Source: Isoetes taiwanensis
Lineage: Eukaryota; Streptophyta; Lycopodiopsida; Isoetales; Isoetaceae
Assembly: GCA_021234155.1 (NCBI GenBank)
Contig: JAJEKV010000004.1
Location: forward strand, 11,102,109 to 11,166,108
Direction: 5' to 3'
DNA: 64,000 bases
Shown here piece by piece: positions 58,912 through 64,000 of the stretch (within the stretch, counting starts at the first letter, position 1; each line of letters begins with the position of its first letter). Both the position numbers and the translations under genes were made by a program. The notes beneath the pieces were generated by a model. That model was not told the DNA's origin and made no database searches. It saw only the letters and a list, made by a program, of their open reading frames with translations.

Positions 58912-61388
58912 ACTGCAGCGCAGAGGTTCTATTGTTGCAAGTAATTTTGCTCATGTTGCTGATCCCACCCCAATTTTGTAATTCAACAAGGGTTCTGTAT
59001 ATATGTAATGTATGCGAATAGTCAGTAACAAGCAGGCATGTATAAGCATGCCTAAAAGTCCAAAAAGTGTTAGTGTGCAGATTTGGTCATTGAGATCTGT
59101 TGTCAAGCCATTTGACATTGAGTTTTGAGAAATAAGATCATTGCACCAGTAAGAAAAGCTATTGTTGTCTAAGAGATGACAGTTTCTTTACAATGTTCCA
59201 ATTGTCTAATGGATGGCATAAAACAACCTACTTCATTTGGAGAAGGGACAATAAAATTAAGTCTCTTATTTGTTGAAATGCTTTTTGATCTGGTTCAACA
59301 AATAAATATAGGATATTTATTTCTAAAGAATTATAGGATTTTCCTTCTGCTTGAAAAGTGCAACTTGTCAATAAGACATGCAGCAATCTATATGCATCTT
59401 AATAATTAGTTTTAGAGGACCCAAGCAAACAGTATAGCAAACAATATATAACCAAGTGTAAAGGGATTTAAACCCTCAAACATGCACAAACATGTATATA
59501 CTAAGGCCACATAAAAGAGGCCACTTATCACTTTGATCAATTAACTTAGCGAGACAACATTTGCAAATGCTTTTTTCAAACCTTTTTCATGGAAATTTTT
59601 CTTATCAGAAAAAGAGATTGTTTTGACAAACCATTATTAGAAGAAAAATATCCAAGTCACTAAAAATATTTTTAAAAGGCCACCATAACATCGTATGCTT
59701 TATAAACAAGGAAAATGTGTAATTTAAAATAGACAAAGGCCTCCTATTTTTGAAAAGGCCAACACAAAAGTTTTAATAAAACTAGCAATAAGGTAGGCTT
59801 GGGGCAAAGGGTTCTGGATGTTTGGGGAAGGGTAGACGATAAAAGCAAGAAGGAAAAATTAATCAAGTTTTTGTTAATTTAATGATTATGATATGTTGCA
59901 AACCATGAGATAAGATTAGGCATTCCATATTATACAAAGAGGAGTCCATAACTAAGTGCAAGTTTGCAATAGATGGTGTAGCTATGGGTGTGAAGGGAAT
60001 CCAATGTGCCTGGTTAGGCTTTCATCTGCCACAGGTTCAAATCCCACTGGCAACCATTGGCTTGGGGAAGTGGGTGAGTGCAAGTCTCATTGTGCGGTGT
60101 GTCTCTATTTTGTGCTAGTGCTGATAGTCTCCTTTTGCAAAAAGATCAAGTTACCCATATACAAATTCTTTCAAGTCACCCATTAGGAGAGTGTCCAAAA
60201 TCTCTACTATGCAACATTTTACCTTGATTGTTTCCTCAACAAACATGAAGCTACAAGACAAGTGCCATATAGTGCTCCAAAGTTGAGTTTATGCTGATCC
60301 ATCGTCCATCATTTGTACTTAAATATGATAAGGTTGTCGACAAAATACAATGCTTCAAGGTTCAACTATGTTCTACTTAAAAGCTGCTTTTTAATTCTAG
60401 AAGTGCTCAGACAGTAAAGTACAACTATATATCTCGTGCAATATGCACGTTACAAAAAAAGAAGAAGTTTACAAAAAAAAGATTGTAAACTAGAATCGTG
60501 CCACTATTTTAGGCAATGGATGTTGCATCTGTTGTTGCAAATCTATGGGGTTCTATGTTTGCTTGCTTACTCAAAAGTGGTCATAATGTAGAAAACAACA
60601 ATAGCTGTTTTTGTGGCTGGAGTTGGATATATCTATGGACACAGTTATGGAAGATGTTCCCTACATTCATGGATGATAGATGATAAATACACAAACAGAA
60701 TGCCCTTGCATACTTGATGTTGAAGCCCGTGACATAAAATTTTGATGCACAATCTAAAAGTTTCAATCTAGTTTCACCAGGACGCGAAGAAAGTTTGCCA
60801 CAAAATATAGAGCATGTGAAATGCCACTGACTGACTAGTCTGAGCACAAACACCATAGACCATGTAGTATATAACAATAGCTTTTTTTGTCGAGTATATG
60901 TGCACAAAAGACAAAGCAACCAAACATCAGCACATTCACACAATTAGAACATGGATTTGAGGAATGGACAATACTGCAATAATAATGGATTGACAAAACA
61001 AAGAATGGTTTAGTTTTACCTGAACTTGCACACATAGCACACAGCCTTTTCATCAAACAACATCCTGTCCTTTCTTGAACATCTATAAACAACGGAGAAC
61101 AGAACATAAATAATAGACATCAGAGCCATCCATCATCTCGCTATACATATTTCTCCACATAATAGATGTCACAGACATCGTTCCATATATTTCTACCACA
61201 AATCCAGAGATTACATAATAGATATTAGAGAAACTATCAGAGACATCGAGCTATTTATTTTGAGAAACTGTACTGGGCTTCCACATGCATTCAACATGTT
61301 TATATAGGTGATCCTATTTGGAGTAAAATAACGCTGCATTTCTCCAAACAGTGTAAGAGTCTGACTTCTATTGCCTTAATCAGTATAA
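58912..61388. other. Intergenic, no gene seen
   Basis: This is the WEE1 3' flank, followed by AT-rich sequence with many A-runs and no supportable frame on either strand. A 120-codon minus-strand frame at 60943-60581 has no recognisable motif. No tRNA or other RNA gene was noticed. Confidence 0.5.
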
Positions 61389-61974
61389 CTAGAAAATCAT
61401 GACTGTCCCTGAAACAACATTCTTTTTTGTAATTCTATCAAATACCTGCCAAGCACCTACAATGTTCCCATATTTTGCATACATGGCAGGAAGTGCAGTG
61501 TCAAGAAATACCTCTAATTTCAATTCTTTTCTTAGAAGAAGTGCATGAAGAAGTTTGTCTCCGTCTTGATTAGTACAAGAACTTAACATTGTAAGCTACA
61601 TTATTTTCCTTGATTCCAATTATTCTCAACAAATGTATCACTTTCCTTGCTCTAGGGCATTTGCCCTTGCACAGGTATATAAAATGCTAACTTAAGTGAT
61701 CTTGATTCGTGCAATGCGACATTGTTTCATTTGTTCAAAGAGAGTAAAAATTGGTCACAATCTCCAACTCAGCATGCCCTGTAATCATAATTGTCCAGGT
61801 AAACACATCCTGATTGAACCCTGTAATCATAATTGTCCAGGTAAACACATCCTGATTGAACATACTGTTAAACAGAAGGCGTGCATTTCTTATGGTTCTA
61901 CACACAACATACATATTAATTAATCTGAGCATGGACATGCCTTCCTTTGGCACTTTAACAAATCTAAAATTCAA
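61389..61974 (-). pseudogene. PPR gene fragments
   Basis: Two minus-strand pieces are readable. 61974-61735 has LRLINMYVVCRTIRNARLLF and FTWTIMITG. 61589-61389 has CTNQDGDKLLHALLLR, LPAMYAKYGNIVGAWQVF and NVVSGTVMI. Both are PPR motifs of the same style as at 54735-55410. The first contains an exact 42-bp tandem duplication (61779-61820, 61821-61862) that repeats FNQDVFTWTIMITG. There is no start or continuous frame, so these are remnants. Confidence 0.65.
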
Positions 61975-63195
61975 GACTAGGGAAGCAGAAATAAAAATAG
62001 TTATAAGCCAAGTTGATACCTATGCAGATATAATATACTATCACAATTCATTAAATGTAATATTTTAAAAGATGATGGTGGCAAGAACATGTGGCAAAGG
62101 TTCTTAAACATGGTTTTTTACTATTCTCATTTCCTGCTTGATTTCAATATTAGCATCTTCGCTTGGAATTGCATGCCGTTATAGATATGGTAACATGGAG
62201 GAGGCATGCTACAAATGCAACACCATAATAAAAAACCTTAGGTAACTACAATTAAGCCATAGAACCACGGATATGATGCATACCATACACGTACAGGATT
62301 CGTTAAGAGGTCTAAAATCTGTGGCCATTGCTGCACATTTTGCTTTCAATACGCCCTGCCCAAGCAAAAAGTTACTTCTTAAAGTCTAAGCTGATTTCTT
62401 ATTTGCAAATGCTAATAGAAATGAATGAGAACTACATTTACTTACAATGGTTGTGATGAAAGAAATCATTAGATGAGCACTCTTTATGTCTATATTGAGT
62501 AATACAACCCTGCAAATGGCCATTTAGTTCCATCATTCCATCTAAGTTTTTCAATAACTAATAGTTTATATTATCTTAAAGAAAAAACATTCACCTCAGA
62601 AACAAGTGTAGTGTCAAAACGAGTAGTGCGAGTTGGGTATACGTAGTCATATATCAGTAGCTAGGGAGCTACAAACAACAATGTCTAGGGGAATCCGTCA
62701 CCCTGCAAGAAGCCTGTGAGTAACTGAAGAAATGTGATATGCATCTTATGAATTTAAGCTAATAGAGTAATCTGAATACATATTAGTTCTTCGAGAGTCC
62801 AAAGCATTGACCTCCCATCAACGGGTGACTGACGCGCAAACGAAGTCCCATCTCTGACGACCAAATCTATACTAGCATGTTATCTGAACCAGTGCCAAAA
62901 TGGTAAGTGCAACACCCAGTTGCTTTTAGGGCAACACAACTCTGGGCCTCTGTCCAAATAAACACAAGGTTGATGTCGCCGCCCTGTTTGCGAACAAACA
63001 GAGATATTTAGGCCGATAAAAAACCTTGCAGAAAATAAGGGTTAATTCATGAAATCAAGTAAAGAACTGGGCTGTGGCTGAGCTCACGTCTGGCTCACCT
63101 CTTTCTTTTTCTGGTTTTCATGCCTTGCCACATGCCCCTGCACCATAACCAAGCTCTGAACATGAAAGGGCAAAATAGATCCCCAACTTCCATGT
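61975..63195. other. Intergenic, no gene seen
   Basis: The stretch is AT-rich with no supportable ORF, RNA gene or clear repeat on either strand. Confidence 0.45.
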
Positions 63196-63196
63196 T

Positions 63197-63359
63197 GTTG
63201 GGGAATGGCATAAGGTGCCCATTTCTGGTTTGGAAAGGGACCCGCTCCCAGCTAATGTCGGTCGCGGGGCCCCCCTTTCGAAACCGGAAATGTGTCCCTA
63301 CACCAGTCCCGGGGCCCTCCTTTTCAAACCGGAAATGGGGACCTTATGCCATTCCCAAT
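63197..63359. repeat. Short inverted-repeat element (MITE-like)
   Basis: The left arm 63199-63241 (TGGGGAATGGCATAAGGTGC..., CATTTCTGGTTTGGAAAGGG) pairs with the right arm 63313-63357 (...CCTTTTCAAACCGGAAATGGGG, ACCTTATGCCATTCCC). They match over more than 40 bases with few mismatches, across a 70-bp GC-rich spacer. The inner segment 63268-63302 repeats part of the right arm. GC content is far above the surroundings. No clear target duplication was found. It could be a MITE or a hairpin RNA locus. Confidence 0.6.
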
Positions 63360-64000
63360 ACAATAAGAAGAATATGAAATATGACAGATGTGAATTACCA
63401 TGTAAAGTTTCGTTTTGTCATTTCCGTATACTATTCACATAAATAAACGAATCATTTACAGGTTTCCAACTAATCCCCAGCAACGCAACGCTAGGCACTA
63501 TTACTAGTAGAGATGCTAATGCCAAGTTTATCTGCATTAGCCTCTTTTGTGAAGAAAGAATTATCTTGTTACGTTGCCATGTAAGAGGTAGTTGAGCATG
63601 CAAACAATCTAACAAACAATATAAATAAACAAACATAGCAATTTCTTCAGCATTTGCCTCAAATACCAAACTGTATTTAGTACAATTCTGGAAATGAAAT
63701 GCAAATCCTCCACATACCTATATATGTCGGAACATACTTGGAATATAAAAGCTACTCTATAAGAACTATTTCTTGTCTTTGTCTAATGCTTGAGCAACTT
63801 TTTTCAAAAGTAAACTTCTGTTTTAGGTATTCGAACCACATGCCAAACAGCAGCACCAAGCGACTTCCTATAAATAAATAGAAATCCTTACATATGAACA
63901 AAGGGGCTCTTGACTTGAACTATACAAGGCCAAAATCTCCTTTTGCCTCTCTAATCTGACGATATTCATGCTCTTGCCTTGTTAATGAAAAAGCTTGGGC
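63360..64000. other. Intergenic, no gene seen
   Basis: The stretch is AT-rich with only short frames on both strands. Nothing supportable is seen up to the window edge. Confidence 0.45.

Noticed and set aside
60581-60943. 120-codon minus-strand frame
   Set aside because: There is no recognisable domain and the composition is that of translated AT-rich DNA.

Overview
The window is nuclear DNA of a land plant. The plant markers are a spliced, plant-type WEE1 kinase gene, the 3' exons of an L-galactose dehydrogenase gene, PPR-type gene remnants, and a dense mix of Ty3/gypsy chromoviruses, Ty1/copia, LINE, hAT and PIF/Harbinger elements. The wording of the PPR motifs and the repeat load suggest a seed-free vascular plant such as a fern, but this is only an impression. 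About 50 kb is transposon and 14 kb is host genes and their surroundings.

Region 1 (1-21602) is a nest of insertions. An old minus-strand chromovirus, here called E (1-1474 plus 17620-21602), is split by another minus-strand chromovirus, A (1475-17619; LTRs 1475-8926 and 16288-17619, with PBS and PPT). The 3' LTR of A is itself interrupted by a non-autonomous LTR element, B (1573-6347, perfect 5-bp duplication GTATC). B carries a tandem TRIM-like element at its primer-binding site. Two hAT-type MITEs also sit in the same LTR of A, and a B-related LTR lies in the first ORF of A.

Region 2 (21603-34326) is a plus-strand chromovirus, C. It has a complete 5' LTR, PBS, the full gene order and a PPT, but only a stub of its 3' LTR, which abuts a second integrase fragment (D).

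The main result is that all three chromoviruses (A, C, E) carry an extra ORF upstream of gag that encodes a histone H3-like protein. Each ORF opens with Met-Ala-Arg-Thr-(Lys/Gln), like the H3 tail. It continues through a long charged or glutamine-rich insert and ends in an H3 histone fold. The same elements encode an integrase with a C-terminal chromodomain, the domain class that reads methylated H3 tails. C and E also share a second unknown ORF (ORF-X) between the histone ORF and gag. A retroelement making both an H3-like protein and an H3-reading domain is the candidate new system. All copies here are decayed to some degree.

Region 3 (34327-50040) holds a circularly permuted Ty1/copia element (pol, LTR, gag), a PIF/Harbinger transposase pseudogene, two minus-strand LINE copies whose 3' ends are (CT)n tracts instead of poly(A), and two plus-strand LINE 3' fragments.

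Region 4 (50041-64000) is the gene-bearing part. It holds the L-galactose dehydrogenase 3' exons (minus), an LRR fragment, a frameshifted PPR gene (minus), the ten-exon WEE1 gene (plus, 56027-58911, apparently intact), PPR fragments and an inverted-repeat element near 63.2 kb.
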